Source: a virus
DNA: 53,982 nt
IMG/VR virus record: IMGVR_UViG_3300044766_000063
Location: 1-53,982 of that record
Direction: 5' to 3' (one strand)
Notes under the pieces: generated by a model
Told to the model about the DNA's origin: nothing
Databases searched by the model: none
Seen by the model: only the letters and a program-made list of their open reading frames with translations
Shown: positions 17,190 through 25,752 of the stretch, piece by piece
How positions within the stretch are numbered: position 1 is the first letter of the stretch
Layout of the letters: every line of letters starts with the position of its first letter
Translations under genes and position numbers: made by a program

Positions 17190-18642
17190 AATTGAAGAAC
17201 TGGAAATGCTTCGTCTTCGTAAGCAGAAGGCGATGGCTACTGCGGATACATCGCCGAAAGACGGCTATTCGTCTGAAGAATACGAAGCACCGAAGAAAAA
17301 GGATTACGTTAAAGCCGAAAAATCCCATGACTACTTGGGAAACGTAGTTCAGGCACTTTCGGAACCTGCTATTAAATTAGCCAGTGGAATGGTGGCTAAA
17401 CCAGTGTCGGAACTTGCAGGAATGGGTGCTGCGGCTTACGGATATGCAACAGGTAAGGATGTGGACGCACAAGGCATTCAAAAGAATGTACAGGAAAAGC
17501 TGACTTATGAGCCAAAAACAATGGCTGGCAAGTCTGCATACAATCCCCTGAATGCTATCCCTATGGCAATCGGAAAAGGTATTGAGGCAATTACACCAGA
17601 GAAGGCTGCGCCGGGTGAGGCAACCACTCTTACCGGCGCACTGAGAAATGTGGCAAGCGAAGCGATTCCTCAAGCAATTGGAATTGCTGGTGCGAAGTAT
17701 GCTCCTAAAGCTGCTGCGCCTGCGCAGAAAGCCGCAGAAGCATTGCGTTCCGGCGCTGAAAGTTTGATGAAAAGTGCATTAAAACCAACCGCCAAAGATT
17801 TAATGAATGGCAAAGCGGCAAAAGCTATAGATACCATGTTGGAGAAAAACATTCCTGCTACCCCCAAAGGCATTGAACAAATTCGTACCCAGATCGACGA
17901 ATTGAACGATCAGATCAAAGAAGCTATTGCTACTTCCCCGGAGCGAGTGGAAACAAGAAAATTGATGCGTCCTGTTGTCGAAAAACTAAAGGACTTCAAA
18001 AAACAGGTCAATCCTGACGCGGATATAAGTGCAATTAAAAAGTCATGGAATGAATTTAAGGATCATCCATTGTTGCAGCATGAAACGCCGCAACAGATTA
18101 TCCCCCGAAAAGTTGATCCCCAGACGGGCGCATCCACTCCTGAAAAAGTAATTCCCGCTTCAGGAAAAGAAGATATGTCTGTTCAAACTGCGCAGGAATT
18201 AAAGCAGGGAACCTATAAACAATTGGCAAAGAAATACGGACAACTTGGGTCGGCTGATGTGGAAGCCCAAAAAGCAATCGCGCGAGGATTGAAAGAACAG
18301 GTCGCTGAAAAAGTGCCAAAAGTGGCACCTTTGAATTTGGAAGAATCAAAGCTTCTTAATGTACTGTCCGTAGCTGAGAGACGCATTGTGATGGAGGCAA
18401 ACAAGAATCCAATGGGGTTGTCATTGCTTGCGAAAGACCCAAAATCGTGGGCCTTGTTTTTGGCAGATAGGTCGGCTGCTGCCAAATCTCTTTTGGCAAG
18501 AATAATGAATAGAACTTCACAAAAACTAACCGGCTCAAGTGCAGAAAAAGCGGCGAAAGGCGGATCGGTAATCGCTCCAACACAGGCTGATAAAGAAAAG
18601 AAGCAATATGAAATGAGTCAATCTCGGGAATTGGCACAATGA
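17176..18642 (+). CDS. Large ejection / internal virion protein
   Basis: This 488-residue helical protein begins MALSEIEELEMLRLRKQKAM. It has a mid-region of small residues (IKLASGMVAKPVSELAGMGAAAYGYATG; IPQAIGIAGAKYAPKAAAPAQKAA) that could form amphipathic or membrane-active helices. It is typical of the last protein in a P22-like ejection set. It overlaps the following PurD-like gene by ATGA, so the enzyme is translated with the ejection proteins. Confidence 0.6.
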   Translation: MALSEIEELEMLRLRKQKAMATADTSPKDGYSSEEYEAPKKKDYVKAEKSHDYLGNVVQALSEPAIKLASGMVAKPVSELAGMGAAAYGYATGKDVDAQGIQKNVQEKLTYEPKTMAGKSAYNPLNAIPMAIGKGIEAITPEKAAPGEATTLTGALRNVASEAIPQAIGIAGAKYAPKAAAPAQKAAEALRSGAESLMKSALKPTAKDLMNGKAAKAIDTMLEKNIPATPKGIEQIRTQIDELNDQIKEAIATSPERVETRKLMRPVVEKLKDFKKQVNPDADISAIKKSWNEFKDHPLLQHETPQQIIPRKVDPQTGASTPEKVIPASGKEDMSVQTAQELKQGTYKQLAKKYGQLGSADVEAQKAIARGLKEQVAEKVPKVAPLNLEESKLLNVLSVAERRIVMEANKNPMGLSLLAKDPKSWALFLADRSAAAKSLLARIMNRTSQKLTGSSAEKAAKGGSVIAPTQADKEKKQYEMSQSRELAQ

Positions 18643-19961
18643 AACTCCTGATCATAGATGTTGAAAACGCAATGCTCTCCTGGGCATGGAGAGCCGCCCA
18701 AGCAGGTCATGAAGTCAGGTGGTTCGTTAAGCCTGAAGCTCTGGATCGGGAAGAAGTCGGTAACGGTTTCAAAGGTGTGGAGAAGATCGACAACTTTGTA
18801 CCCAGCCTGAAATGGGCAGACCTAATCTTGGTGAGTAGCAACAACAAATACATCGAACGCCTGACTGCTTTGAAGAAACAAGGCTTTCCAGTCTTTGGCC
18901 CGACGACCGAATCTGCCAAGCTGGAAATCTCCCGTAAAGCAGGTATGGAGTTGTTGAAGAAGGTTGGGATCGAGGTTGTGCCTTACGAGACTTTCAACAC
19001 CATGGAAGAAGCGGCCAAGCATGTGGAAAAGACCGGCCAGAGATTTGTGTTCAAGACCATGGGCGACAATGAAGATAAAGCTCTGACTTATGTTTCCAAG
19101 TCCGCTGCGGATATGCTGACGTGGATCGAGGGGAAGATCAAGCAGAACCAGAAACCGAAAGGCGAGGTGATGCTTCAGGAATTTGTTAAAGGCATTGAAA
19201 TGGGCGTGTCCCGTTTCATGGGAAGTAAAGGTTTTATCGGGCCTTGGAACGAGTCGTTCGAGTACAAGAAGATGATGCCCGGTAACTACGGCCCCAACAC
19301 GGGAGAAATGGGCACCATAGCCTATTTCACCAAAGATAGTGTCCTGGGTGCGGAGACTTTAGCCAAGGTAGAAAAAGAACTTGTCGCAATGGGCCACACA
19401 GGAGACGTTGCCATAGGCTTTATGATCCCCGAGGATGGTAAGCCTCGTCCAACTGAGTTTACGGTGCGCTGGGGCTGGCCTATTGCCAATATGATGCTGG
19501 CTTCGATTGAGGGCGATCCAATTACTTGGATGAAAGACGCTTTGGCTGGGAAAGACACAACTGCGTTCAAAGAAGACATTGGATGTTGTCTCGTACTTGC
19601 TCATGGTGACTTTCCGCACAACAAATTGCCTGTTGAAGATTTTCAGGGGCTTCCTATTTACGGCATCACCAAAGGTAACAAGAAATATCTTCATCCTCAG
19701 TCCGTGAAAATTGATGTCATGCCTGACATGGATGGAGAAAAGGTGGTAAGACGGCCTGTGTGGAATACCACTGAGCGTTATGCACTTGTCGTTACAGGTT
19801 TTGGTAAAGATGTGAAGCAAGCCAAGGATCGCGCCTATAAAACCATGGAACAGTTGCAGCTTGCTAATCCGGTAGTCCGTGATGATATAGGTGAAGACTT
19901 GAAAGAGAAGTTACCCAAGCTGCATGAAATGGGTTTCGCCACTCATGTCAACTATGATTGA
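18639..19961 (+). CDS. PurD-like ATP-grasp ligase
   Basis: This 440-residue protein follows the plan of phosphoribosylamine-glycine ligase: N-terminal Rossmann-like MKLLIIDVENAMLSW, FGPTTESAKLEISRKAGMELL (lead-in to ATP-grasp), VMLQEFVKGIEMGVSRFMGS, the diagnostic YGPNTGEMGT, and GFMIPEDGKPRPTEFTVRWG with the E-x-x-x-R metal site. PurD joins glycine to phosphoribosylamine. A phage copy among ejection genes suggests a diverged carboxylate-amine ligase with another substrate. N-terminal glycine-rich binding features look altered (DVENAM in place of GxGGREH), supporting a changed substrate. Confidence 0.75.
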   Translation: MKLLIIDVENAMLSWAWRAAQAGHEVRWFVKPEALDREEVGNGFKGVEKIDNFVPSLKWADLILVSSNNKYIERLTALKKQGFPVFGPTTESAKLEISRKAGMELLKKVGIEVVPYETFNTMEEAAKHVEKTGQRFVFKTMGDNEDKALTYVSKSAADMLTWIEGKIKQNQKPKGEVMLQEFVKGIEMGVSRFMGSKGFIGPWNESFEYKKMMPGNYGPNTGEMGTIAYFTKDSVLGAETLAKVEKELVAMGHTGDVAIGFMIPEDGKPRPTEFTVRWGWPIANMMLASIEGDPITWMKDALAGKDTTAFKEDIGCCLVLAHGDFPHNKLPVEDFQGLPIYGITKGNKKYLHPQSVKIDVMPDMDGEKVVRRPVWNTTERYALVVTGFGKDVKQAKDRAYKTMEQLQLANPVVRDDIGEDLKEKLPKLHEMGFATHVNYD

Positions 19962-20319
19962 CATCACGATCACCACGGTTCCGCAGGAGCAACAAAGATA
20001 TAGCACTGCCGGTGATTACTTCACTGATGAACCGTTGCATGTGACGATCCGTGTTTCAGACCTTGGTAATCCGAGGTATGAATTCCTGATTGCGTTGCAT
20101 GAAATTGTGGAAATGTTCCTGTGTCATGACCGTGGTGTGGGTGAAGACATGGTGGATAAATTCGACCTCGCTTGGCAAGGCGAAGGTGAACCCGGCGATG
20201 ATCTTGAATCTCCTTATTTCAGAGAACACCAATTTGCCACAATCATTGAAAGACTGATGGCCTTTGAACTGGGTGTTGACTGGCAAACCTATAACAAACG
20301 TCTGGATGAAATAATCTGA
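19945..20319 (+). CDS. Small acidic protein with HExxE motif
   Basis: The best start is ATG 19945 or 19954, inside the end of the PurD-like gene, giving about 122-124 residues. It contains ALHEIVEMFLCHD; the HEIVE helix could bind metal as in small metal-dependent phage proteins, with further Asp/His residues (VGEDMVDKFD, YFREHQFATIIERL). It is probably translated with the ligase upstream and may share its pathway. No named family was assigned. Confidence 0.55.
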   Translation: MSTMIDITITTVPQEQQRYSTAGDYFTDEPLHVTIRVSDLGNPRYEFLIALHEIVEMFLCHDRGVGEDMVDKFDLAWQGEGEPGDDLESPYFREHQFATIIERLMAFELGVDWQTYNKRLDEII

Positions 20320-20338
20320 ACGTTCTCTTCGATTAAAC

Positions 20339-20364
20339 AAAGCCGCCTAGTGCGGCTTTTTTGT
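20339..20364 (+). terminator. Rho-independent terminator before the tail fibre gene
   Basis: An 8-bp stem AAAGCCGC/GCGGCTTT with a 5-base loop is followed by a T run. It gives the tail fibre gene separate dosage from the ejection operon. Confidence 0.85.
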
Positions 20365-20384
20365 TGTCTGTAGAAAGGTAAATC

Positions 20385-22091
20385 ATGGCAGCTTTTCTCT
20401 CTCCGATCTTTGGTGCAGGGGCGCAGTTATTCAACAATCAGGGGATCGTTCTTTCTGGCGGGAAGATTTACACCTATCAGGCCGGTACGACAACTGCCCA
20501 AACAAGTTGGACTGACTCTACTCAGGTCGTGGCAAATGCCAATCCGATCATTCTGGATAGTGCGGGCCGTCCTACCTCTGAAATCTGGTTGTTGTCCGGT
20601 CAGCCTTATAAATTTATCCTGACTGACTCAAACAATAATACGCTGGGGACATGGGATAACGTCTCTGGTGTGAATGATGTGAGCTTTACTGCCGCGGTAT
20701 CCGAGTGGCAGGCTTCATCTTTAACGCCAACTTATGTCAGTGCAACTTCGTTTTCTGTACCTGGCAATAACGTTGCAATGTTTCAAACCAATCGCAGGGT
20801 TCAGATCACCGTCACTGCGGGTACGATTTATGGCTACATTGTTTCTTCAGTTTTCAGTACGGTAACGACGGTCGTTATTCAGCCGGATTCGACAAGTCTT
20901 GATTCGGGTATCTCTGTTGTTAATCTCGGTCTTCTAACGGTTACTCATCCCTCGGTGCCGCAAGAATATCCGGCATTTAATGCACCCGTAAACGTTTCTT
21001 CCGCCACTTCGCCTACGCCAATCGGTGCTGCATTGTCTGCGAACGTTACGATCACGGGGACAACGACTATTACGGCGTTTGATAACGTAATCGCCGGGAT
21101 TATCAGGTTTGCCAAATTTTCCGGCATTCTGACGCTGACATATAACGGCACAAGCTTGATTCTGCCGACTACCGCCAATATCACGACTGCGGCAAATGAT
21201 GAGGCGGTCTTTCGTTCACTTGGGTCTGGTAACTGGGAATGCATAAGTTATAACCGGGCTTCCGGCTATGCATTCTTTTCAGACTTTGCTGCTTCGATTC
21301 AAACAAACGCAACTGCCGTAACTCAGGCCGGTCAGGACAACAGCACAAAAATCGCCACGACTGCTTATGTTGATCAACAACATGACGCCCAGATATTTTC
21401 TGCGAACGGTACTTGGACAAAACCTGCATGGGTTATGCCTAATGCCACTGTCCGGGTTGAAATGTGGGGTGGTGGAGGTGGTGGTGGTGCAGGCTCTGGT
21501 GGAGGTGGTGGTGCTTATGCTTGTCGAACTTTTAAAGCTTCTGATTTAGCTGCTACGGAAGCTGTTGTTGTTGGTGCGGGTTCGGCTGCGAATAGCGGTC
21601 TTGCGGGTGGAAATACTTCGTTTAGTAGTGGAACAAAATTAATCACTGCTTATGGTGGTGGTGGTGGTGCTGCATCGAACTTTGGTGCGGGTGGTGGCGG
21701 CGGGGCTTATGGCGCAGGCACAAGCGGTTCTGGAACTACTGATGGTGTTGGTGGTGCCGGGTATTCTACCAGTGGCGTAGCTACGGCTGCTGGCGGGATT
21801 GGGGTTGGGGATGCAGGAGCAAGCGGTTTAGGTACTGGCGCTGCTGGCGCTGGCTTGCCTGCCTTTATGGGCGGCGGAAGTGGTGTACATGGAAATGTGG
21901 CAGCCGCAGGCGGGTTTTCCACTTATGGTGGAGCGGGTGGTGGTCAAACAAGTGCCGGTCTTTCATTATACGGTGGCAATGGCGGATCAAGCGGTGTTGC
22001 TGGCAGTATCCCTGGTGGCGGTGGCGGGACGAACGGTTCAAGTACTGGCACAAACGGTGCGCGTGGCGAAGTCCGTATCTATATCTTCTGA
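20385..22091 (+). CDS. Tail fibre / adhesin with glycine-rich tip
   Basis: The N-terminal ~100 of 568 residues (FGAGAQLFNNQGIVLSGGKI, then DSTQVVANANPIILDSAGRP) are the conserved virion-attachment module of many podovirus tail fibres. The middle is beta-rich. From about residue 345 (VRVEMWGGGGGGG) a glycine-rich C-terminus of ~220 residues repeats GGGG blocks with short polar loops, like the poly-glycine sandwich of T4-type gp38 adhesins, where the loops set receptor choice. It ends in GARGEVRIYIF. This is the probable receptor-binding protein. Confidence 0.8.
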   Translation: MAAFLSPIFGAGAQLFNNQGIVLSGGKIYTYQAGTTTAQTSWTDSTQVVANANPIILDSAGRPTSEIWLLSGQPYKFILTDSNNNTLGTWDNVSGVNDVSFTAAVSEWQASSLTPTYVSATSFSVPGNNVAMFQTNRRVQITVTAGTIYGYIVSSVFSTVTTVVIQPDSTSLDSGISVVNLGLLTVTHPSVPQEYPAFNAPVNVSSATSPTPIGAALSANVTITGTTTITAFDNVIAGIIRFAKFSGILTLTYNGTSLILPTTANITTAANDEAVFRSLGSGNWECISYNRASGYAFFSDFAASIQTNATAVTQAGQDNSTKIATTAYVDQQHDAQIFSANGTWTKPAWVMPNATVRVEMWGGGGGGGAGSGGGGGAYACRTFKASDLAATEAVVVGAGSAANSGLAGGNTSFSSGTKLITAYGGGGGAASNFGAGGGGGAYGAGTSGSGTTDGVGGAGYSTSGVATAAGGIGVGDAGASGLGTGAAGAGLPAFMGGGSGVHGNVAAAGGFSTYGGAGGGQTSAGLSLYGGNGGSSGVAGSIPGGGGGTNGSSTGTNGARGEVRIYIF

Positions 22092-22525
22092 TGAATTCCG
22101 CCCCAATCTCTTCCGGCTGGGGTGATGCTAAATCCGGCCCTGTTCAAATCTGGGCGTTATGGTTTCAAAATGTCTGGAACATTCTTAACGCTGCCGTTGT
22201 CGGTAACGATACCTACGTCACTACAACCAACATAACCCATGGCGGGACTTTAACCAAGTCCATGATGATCACAAAAGTCGGTCGTCAAGTTACGGTTGTT
22301 CTGGCTTATTCGGATACGGTCTCGACTTCCTCAACAATCGGCGTAACCACTTTTTCTCTTCCTTACGTTCCTCTTGCAATCTCTGTTGGTGCCGCGATCA
22401 ATGCGACTACCCATGCTTCTTTGGGAAGTGGTTATGTCGCTACCGATGGGAAGCTCTATCCACCAACTTCCACAACAGGTGCGGGACAATCTGTTGTGAT
22501 GACTGTGACTTATTTTTCTACTTAG
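22091..22525 (+). CDS. Tail-fibre-associated beta protein
   Basis: This 144-residue protein starts at the stop of the fibre gene (TGATG). The first 35 residues (SAPISSGWGDAKSGPVQIW) precede a beta-rich domain with GGTLTKSMMITKVGRQVTVVL, similar to small fibre tip or second fibre domains. It may be a fibre partner or chaperone. Its place after the adhesin supports a role in host range. Confidence 0.55.
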   Translation: MNSAPISSGWGDAKSGPVQIWALWFQNVWNILNAAVVGNDTYVTTTNITHGGTLTKSMMITKVGRQVTVVLAYSDTVSTSSTIGVTTFSLPYVPLAISVGAAINATTHASLGSGYVATDGKLYPPTSTTGAGQSVVMTVTYFST

Positions 22526-22526
22526 T

Positions 22527-22943
22527 ATGGACGCTATCCTTACCCGTGTGCCCTCGACAGAGCAGGGTACGTTCGGTACGTTTGTCCTTGAAGATGGCAC
22601 AGCTTATCACTCGTTGGAATTGCCATGGCGATCCAATATGAATGGCGTGAGTTGTATTCCGCCAGGTGAATATATCTGTCACTGGATTTTTTCACCCAAG
22701 CACGGGGAGTGTTATCAGGTAATGAATGTGGCAGAAAGAGACATGATCGAAATCCACAGTGCAAACTTTGCCGGTGATGCAAGCAAGGGTTATCTTTCCC
22801 AGTTGATGGGCTGCATTGCTTTGGGAATGTCTGTGGGTGTTTTGAACGGACAGCTTGCTGTGTTGAACAGTAAGGGCGCAATCAGGGACTTTGAAGAGAG
22901 ACAAAACCAGCAGGATTTTAAACTGACGATCAGGGAGAAATGA
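22527..22943 (+). CDS. DUF5675 family protein, putative lysis enzyme
   Basis: This 138-residue protein has the DUF5675 signature: EQGTFGTFVLEDG, LELPWRSNMNGVSCIPPGEY, then YQVMNVAERDMIEIHSANFA and GCIALGM. The conserved His in IEIHSAN and Cys in the GCIALG loop resemble a cell-wall enzyme active site. It stands directly before the holin, where an endolysin is expected, and no other muralytic enzyme is visible in the window. Activity is inferred from context. Confidence 0.7.
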   Translation: MDAILTRVPSTEQGTFGTFVLEDGTAYHSLELPWRSNMNGVSCIPPGEYICHWIFSPKHGECYQVMNVAERDMIEIHSANFAGDASKGYLSQLMGCIALGMSVGVLNGQLAVLNSKGAIRDFEERQNQQDFKLTIREK

Positions 22944-23251
22944 TGGACTCTTTTTTGGGCATGGACTTTGATGCTTTGATCGTTGGTCTCATGGCGGCTA
23001 CGTTTACGACATTCTGGCTTCAGACGGTTGATAATCTTCCCAAGGCGGCTTCTGCAATTCTTTTTTCTGCAATGCTGGCTAGTTTTGGCGGGCCTGTTGC
23101 TTCAGTTTATCTTATTTCTCAATTCGCAAGTCTTACTCAAGCATCCAGTACGTTGCCTTTGCTTGCCGCCGTGATTATCGGCGGATCGGTGACCTGGGCT
23201 TTCCCGGTTCTAATCAATTTTGTCCGTAACAAGTGGGGGAATAATGCATAG
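22943..23251 (+). CDS. Holin-like membrane protein
   Basis: About 102 residues with three hydrophobic segments: LIVGLMAATFTTFWL, ASAILFSAMLASFGGPVASVYLIS and LPLLAAVIIGGSVTWAFPVLI, then a short basic tail FVRNKWGNNA. That is the shape of a class I holin that permeabilises the inner membrane. Two ATG codons (22940 and 22943) sit side by side behind CAGGGAGAA, the arrangement by which lambda S makes holin and antiholin forms; here the difference is a single Met. Confidence 0.7.
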   Translation: MDSFLGMDFDALIVGLMAATFTTFWLQTVDNLPKAASAILFSAMLASFGGPVASVYLISQFASLTQASSTLPLLAAVIIGGSVTWAFPVLINFVRNKWGNNA

Positions 23252-23498
23252 TCCATTCATTATCGGCGTGGAAATCTTTTGTGCTGCCATTATCCTTTTT
23301 CGTTCAATCCAGATCGCTGCAAAGCTGGACTGGAAAAGCTGGAAAGGCCATCCACTTCAGTTTGTGGGTAACAGTATTTGCTATCCTTTTCTGGCCGGGG
23401 GAGCTTTGGGGGTTTTGCTGGATCGGACAGGTGGATTCGTTTTATTGTTGGTCGGGATCATGCTCATGATCCTGTCTGATAGACGGAGAGCAAGGTGA
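23244..23498 (+). CDS. Second small membrane protein of the lysis cassette
   Basis: ATG 23244 behind GGGGGA gives 84 residues. It has two or three hydrophobic segments (FIIGVEIFCAAIILF, LAGGALGVLLD, FVLLLVGIMLMILSD) and ends basic (DRRRAR). It overlaps the holin-like gene by 8 bases and the spanin start by GTGA. It may be a second holin, an antiholin or a modulator. Confidence 0.6.
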   Translation: MHSPFIIGVEIFCAAIILFRSIQIAAKLDWKSWKGHPLQFVGNSICYPFLAGGALGVLLDRTGGFVLLLVGIMLMILSDRRRAR

Positions 23499-23899
23499 TT
23501 CAAAAGATTGGCTTGTACCTGGCCGCTGTAGCGATTCTTTGTCTTGCTTTATGGTATGGCTATCACAAGATCGAACAGAAAGGCTATGACCGTGCCCAGA
23601 AAGAACTGCAAGTAGCAAATCTGGAACTGGCGATTGCCTATGCCAATCGTTTGACCAAAGCGGAAGGGGAGAGGGATGCAAACCAAACTGTTATTGATCG
23701 TCTTGCTGCTGAGTCTCACAGGGTGCAAATCCATATCCCCGTCTGTCCAAACGCCCAAAATTCAGACGGAACAGCCGGGTTACTTTCTAAGCGAGTGGAC
23801 GAAAGCTTTAGAAATCTTCAGGAACGAGGTACAGTTCTCTTCGAGCGATGCGAAGCATTGAATGCGGATGCGATCAAGGTTAATGCAGTGAGTCAATGA
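23495..23899 (+). CDS. Inner-membrane spanin (Rz-like)
   Basis: This 134-residue protein starts at GTG 23495. A single N-terminal membrane anchor (IGLYLAAVAILCLALWYGY) is followed by a charged coiled coil (KIEQKGYDRAQKELQVANLE) that spans the periplasm. The Rz1-like lipoprotein gene is nested in another frame inside it, the classic Rz/Rz1 arrangement. Together they fuse inner and outer membranes at the end of lysis. Confidence 0.85.
   Translation: MIQKIGLYLAAVAILCLALWYGYHKIEQKGYDRAQKELQVANLELAIAYANRLTKAEGERDANQTVIDRLAAESHRVQIHIPVCPNAQNSDGTAGLLSKRVDESFRNLQERGTVLFERCEALNADAIKVNAVSQ
23676..23861 (+). CDS. Outer-membrane spanin (Rz1-like lipoprotein), nested
   Basis: This 61-residue protein is wholly inside the Rz-like gene in another frame. 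Its signal peptide MQTKLLLIVLLLSLTGC ends in the lipobox LTGC, so Cys17 would be lipidated and the protein anchored in the outer membrane. The mature part is short and contains Pro and Gln, as in Rz1. Start ATG 23676 lies behind GGGGAGAGGG. Confidence 0.85.
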   Translation: MQTKLLLIVLLLSLTGCKSISPSVQTPKIQTEQPGYFLSEWTKALEIFRNEVQFSSSDAKH

Positions 23900-24042
23900 G
23901 CTTCTTGAATTCGTTTAAGTGCCCACCAGCATAGGCCGCATGATATGGCGTTTATCAAACATAAAATTTCTTTTTCTGCGAAGGCATTTCCAAGCATAAG
24001 CCAGATATTGAACCATAATGCAAATCGTATTAAATTCTTCAT
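23893..24042 (-). CDS. Small membrane protein, 49 residues
   Basis: A short leftward gene starts in a TAATG overlap with the stop of the gene upstream and ends converging on the Rz-like stop. The product starts MKNLIRFALWFNIWLMLGNA and has two hydrophobic segments, the second ending CGLCWWALKR. Function unknown; it belongs to the leftward accessory operon starting near 25.75 kb. Confidence 0.55.
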   Translation of the reverse strand: MKNLIRFALWFNIWLMLGNAFAEKEILCLINAISCGLCWWALKRIQEAH

Positions 24043-24455
24043 TAATGCCGTAACGCAATATTGACGGAATCTTCCTGTTGCTGACTCGCCGCTCTTACAT
24101 GCGCTTCGTAATTAGCAATCTGTTCCGGTGTCATGTCTTCGGGGCAGTATTCAAACATCAATGAGTCAATCATCGCTTGTTGCCTCTTAATTGTGACTGT
24201 CATTTCTTTTGTGAATGACAGCATTTCTTTCAATATTCTTGCTTGCTCATTCGCCACGTCAAACATTTTTTCCAAATAATCGCCATCTGTTTCTTTTGAT
24301 AATCTCATTGGCAGACTGCCAATGGAAGTACCAACCCACCAAGCGGAAATCGCCGGATAGACAAACATCATTACCTTATAAGGCAGCAGAAAGACCGCAA
24401 ATATCCAAACCAGAAGCAGTGAAGCCATCACGCCGAACGCATCAATTTTATTCAT
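24042..24455 (-). CDS. Membrane protein with cytoplasmic coiled coil
   Basis: This 137-residue protein has two N-terminal membrane segments (AFGVMASLLLVWIFAVFLLP; MMFVYPAISAWWVGTSIGSL), then a long charged helix (EKMFDVANEQARILKEMLSF). It ends with DMTPEQIANYEAHVRAASQQQ. A GGAGAA ribosome site precedes ATG 24455. Role unknown; superinfection exclusion is a common function for such operons but nothing here proves it. Confidence 0.6.
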   Translation of the reverse strand: MNKIDAFGVMASLLLVWIFAVFLLPYKVMMFVYPAISAWWVGTSIGSLPMRLSKETDGDYLEKMFDVANEQARILKEMLSFTKEMTVTIKRQQAMIDSLMFEYCPEDMTPEQIANYEAHVRAASQQQEDSVNIALRH

Positions 24456-24465
24456 CCCGTTCTCC

Positions 24466-24600
24466 TTAACTATTTCTGAACCAATCCCTGAAGGCTGCTT
24501 CTTCCCTGCGTGATTGCCTGTAGCTATAGAACATCATAATCAAATTTGGAAAAAGCCACCCAACCAACACGCCAGCCATAAAAATAATCCAATTACTCAT
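24466..24600 (-). CDS. Small membrane protein, 44 residues
   Basis: A short leftward gene with an AAAGGAAAA ribosome site. The product begins MSNWIIFMAGVLVGWLFPNL, one membrane segment, followed by a basic and acidic tail. It overlaps the upstream gene by ATGA. The single segment with a charged tail resembles small modulators of host membrane complexes. Function unknown. Confidence 0.55.
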   Translation of the reverse strand: MSNWIIFMAGVLVGWLFPNLIMMFYSYRQSRREEAAFRDWFRNS

Positions 24601-24797
24601 AATTTTCCTTTCAAAATAAAGATCGCTTTAATGATCCGATAAAAATATTCAGTCGCAACAAGAAATAAAAGGAATCCAAGAAATCCGGTGATAGTATGGA
24701 AATCCTGAACCGAATAAGCCCAATAAATGAAATAGCAACTCCATGCCCGTAACTGGGCGAAGGCGAAATCTCTGGCGGTTGCCCGATCAAGCTTCAC
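24597..24797 (-). CDS. Small membrane protein, 66 residues
   Basis: Two hydrophobic segments (AWSCYFIYWAYSV; FLGFLLFLVATEYFY) are followed by a basic tail ending IFILKGKL. It is coupled to genes on both sides by short overlaps, so the operon is translated as a chain. No family recognised. Confidence 0.55.
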   Translation of the reverse strand: MKLDRATARDFAFAQLRAWSCYFIYWAYSVQDFHTITGFLGFLLFLVATEYFYRIIKAIFILKGKL

Positions 24798-25354
24798 TCA
24801 AAAAATTCCCGAATATCACCAAACTTGCAGTTCGCCCCAATAAACAAAAATCCCTGAATCATATTCAGATCGCTCATATTAAAATATGGCACTTTTGCAC
24901 CCGGATTATTTTTGATGTCGCAAGGAATAGGATCATCTGCAACGCTGATGTGTGATCTGCAAATAAGCGGACGTACTTCATAGATGCTGCATTCCTTGTT
25001 TACAAGAAACGGGCAAACTTTGCCGGTATATTTTTTCACCATTTCTTCTCTGCTGTCTTCTTCGGGATTATATCCGTCAAAACTGGCAATCTTTTTGCCT
25101 GTCACCTTGGCTATCTGCGCTGCCTCCCATGAAGAAATAGCGATCATCTGATAACAACAATGGGAGCAACCTTTTTTGCATGGCGCAAGAGGTGTAACCA
25201 TTGCCGCAAGTTCATCGGTTATCTCCAACATGCGTTTTGCCCGCCAATCCAGATTTCTGGGTAAATCCAGAAGGCGCATTGCTTCCATCATTAATTGCTG
25301 AAATCGAGCGCCATGTTTTTCTTTAACGCTATCGGCTCTTTGTTCTGGTGTCAT
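24794..25354 (-). CDS. YkgJ-family cysteine cluster protein
   Basis: This 186-residue protein has the YkgJ (Fe/Zn-chelating) Cys pattern: CKKGCSHCCYQMIAISSWEA near residue 60, then VCPFLVNKECSIYEVRPLIC and CRSH. These Cys residues probably hold a metal. YkgJ-like proteins are common in phages and bacteria with no firm biochemical role. ATG at 25354 overlaps the upstream gene. Confidence 0.75.
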   Translation of the reverse strand: MTPEQRADSVKEKHGARFQQLMMEAMRLLDLPRNLDWRAKRMLEITDELAAMVTPLAPCKKGCSHCCYQMIAISSWEAAQIAKVTGKKIASFDGYNPEEDSREEMVKKYTGKVCPFLVNKECSIYEVRPLICRSHISVADDPIPCDIKNNPGAKVPYFNMSDLNMIQGFLFIGANCKFGDIREFFE

Positions 25355-25752
25355 TTCATCCCCTCAGCCAATCTTTTAGCATCCTTCGCACTCATCCCGG
25401 CATATCCCACAAAAATCGAATCAGGTCTTGGTAATTCAATCCCAATCGGCCTCCATAAATGCAGGCAGTACGGATGATTGTTCACGTAATTACTCTTTGG
25501 CGGATGGTACTGAACAACACAGTCTGTATCGTCCCAGAAGATGTCTTTCACCTGGCACATTTCTTCCCAAGTAGGACAGCGATCTACGCGGGAAACTGAG
25601 ACATGCTGCCAGCCCATTCCTTCAGATGCAATTACATTTAATTTTTGCCTGTGGCGGACAATACATATAAATGCGCCATTGTTCCCGTAACGCTCATCGG
25701 TTGCTGCCAAGCCCTTTCGGACACGGAATTTCTCAGGTACGTGAAAAGTCAT
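25351..25752 (-). CDS. Conserved phage hypothetical protein (DUF7694-like)
   Basis: This 133-residue protein has a mixed alpha/beta pattern with GWQHVSVSRVDRCPTWEEMC, VKDIFWDDTDCVVQYHPPKS and a C-terminal LHLWRPIGIELPRPDS. The order HVSVS-RxPTWEEM-KDIFW-VQYHPP-HLWRP matches a small phage family I know as DUF7694; no function is established. First gene of the leftward accessory operon. Confidence 0.65.
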   Translation of the reverse strand: MTFHVPEKFRVRKGLAATDERYGNNGAFICIVRHRQKLNVIASEGMGWQHVSVSRVDRCPTWEEMCQVKDIFWDDTDCVVQYHPPKSNYVNNHPYCLHLWRPIGIELPRPDSIFVGYAGMSAKDAKRLAEGMK

